Below are positions 9,953 to 10,394 of a stretch of DNA of 10,394 nt, in pieces. Every line of letters starts with the position of its first letter. The first letter of the stretch is position 1. The DNA is from Halocaridina rubra (Eukaryota > Arthropoda > Malacostraca > Decapoda > Atyidae): the NCBI GenBank assembly GCA_037179515.1, contig JAXCGZ010022065.1:10001-20394 (forward strand), written 5' to 3'. The notes under the pieces were generated by a model, which was not told the origin of the DNA, did no database searches, and saw only the letters and a list, made by a program, of their open reading frames with translations. Both the position numbers and the translations under genes were made by a program.

Positions 9953-10227
9953 ATTCAAATAGAATGCGTTCATTCTTAAGTATAGCAGACCTAAGTTATA
10001 AGTTCTGACTAATTTTTACTTTCTGTGGTGTAGTTAGTAACACCTTGACTTAGTAATTTTAAGTCCTAATTTTAAGTTTCGGTCGGGGTAAAAAAATGAT
10101 TCATGTTTTCACATATGTAATGTGCTTATTTGGTTATTGTTGTGCTCGAATGAGATTGGGAGTTGAATTAAATGCGAAAATGAAGCCACGAGTGAGGTTG
10201 GGGAATCTGTTATATGAATATTGTGGC
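9953..10227 (+). repeat. tRNA-derived SINE-like unit, copy 1
   Basis: The unit begins ATTCAAATAGAATGCGTTCATT and repeats at an offset of about 275 bases. It carries a tRNA-like head, GTGGTGTAGTTAGTAACACC, followed by TTGACTTAGTAATTTTAAGTCC, a decayed B-box region and GTCGGGGTAAAA. The shared part ends at about 10117 (TTTTCACATATG). The tail at 10118-10227 has no counterpart in the window, because the second copy is cut by the window end. The A box has one change from consensus and the B box is not recognisable. A tandem satellite that captured a tRNA-like segment is the alternative. Confidence 0.6.
10026..10036 (+). promoter_or_regulatory. Pol III A box-like site, copy 1
   Basis: TGGTGTAGTTA matches the A box consensus TRGYNNARNNG except at the last base (A for G). 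Confidence 0.45.
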
Positions 10228-10299
10228 ATTCAGATAGAATGCGTTCATTCCTAAGTATAACAGATATAAGCTATAAGGTTGATTTCTAATAACCTACTG

Positions 10300-10310
10300 T
10301 GGTGTAGTTG
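10300..10310 (+). promoter_or_regulatory. Pol III A box, copy 2
   Basis: TGGTGTAGTTG matches TRGYNNARNNG at every position and is followed by GTAGAGC, as in a tRNA D arm. Confidence 0.6.
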
Positions 10311-10343
10311 GTAGAGCCTTGACTTAGTAATTATAAATCCTAG

Positions 10344-10354
10344 GGTCAAGATCC
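10344..10354 (+). promoter_or_regulatory. Pol III B box-like site, copy 2
   Basis: GGTCAAGATCC resembles the B box consensus GGTTCGANTCC, best explained with one lost T (GGTTCAAG-type). Its spacing from the A box fits a tRNA-derived promoter. Confidence 0.5.
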
Positions 10355-10394
10355 TGTCGGGGTAAAATAATGCTTGATGTTTTCACATATGCAC

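Larger units (their letters stand above)
10228..10394 (+). repeat. tRNA-derived SINE-like unit, copy 2 (cut by window end)
   Basis: Begins ATTCAGATAGAATGCGTTCATT and follows copy 1 closely through to TTTTCACATATG at the window end. The offset is 275 bases at the start and 274 after a one-base indel. Its tRNA-like part is better preserved, with A and B boxes about 33 bases apart (10310 to 10344), close to a tRNA gene. It does not fold into a proper tRNA: the T stem is poor and no convincing acceptor stem is formed. It is therefore a SINE-type relic and not a tRNA gene. Confidence 0.65.

Noticed and set aside
10300..10360. A functional tRNA gene
   Set aside because: The A and B boxes are present but the T stem is imperfect and no acceptor stem pairs, and a second decayed copy lies one period upstream; this fits a SINE-type relic.

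Overview
The window looks like non-genic, repeat-rich nuclear DNA of an invertebrate animal. It is AT-rich, has no intact protein gene, and holds decayed retrotransposons, long (AAT)n and (TA)n tracts and tRNA-like SINE units. The wording of the LINE and BEL/Pao proteins resembles families I associate with arthropods, especially decapod crustaceans. That placement is an impression from protein style, not a demonstrated assignment; molluscs have similar repeats. All recognisable coding relics lie on the + strand.

Layout. 1-2654: AT-rich DNA without a gene, with old diverged repeats, several hairpins and a 236-bp near-perfect palindrome centred at 424/425. 2655-3981: relic of a Jockey-like non-LTR retrotransposon (LINE), running from the linker before the reverse transcriptase (RT) into the middle of the RT. 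3982-4211: (AAT)n. 4212-9166: relic of a BEL/Pao LTR retrotransposon, with a putative 5' LTR/leader, then gag (DUF1759, CCHC-type zinc knuckles), aspartic protease, RT, Peptidase_A17, RNase H, integrase zinc-binding region and the start of the integrase core. Nonsense codons and frameshifts break all of it. 9167-9413: the C-terminal part of a LINE RT of the same general type as the first, joined in frame to the broken integrase. 9414-9938: a (TA)n tract of about 525 bp. 9953-10394: two tandem units, about 275 bp apart, each with a tRNA-like pol III promoter segment.

The most interesting reading is a nested, collapsed composite. LINE sequence lies on both sides of a BEL/Pao element in the same orientation. 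The downstream LINE piece resumes further along the RT protein than the upstream piece stopped. The BEL element lacks the rest of integrase and its 3' LTR. Insertion of BEL into a LINE followed by deletion, or a template-switch chimera, could both produce this. None of these elements can be autonomous: key catalytic positions are altered and every frame is interrupted. I found no host gene, CRISPR array, operon or bacterial-type system.
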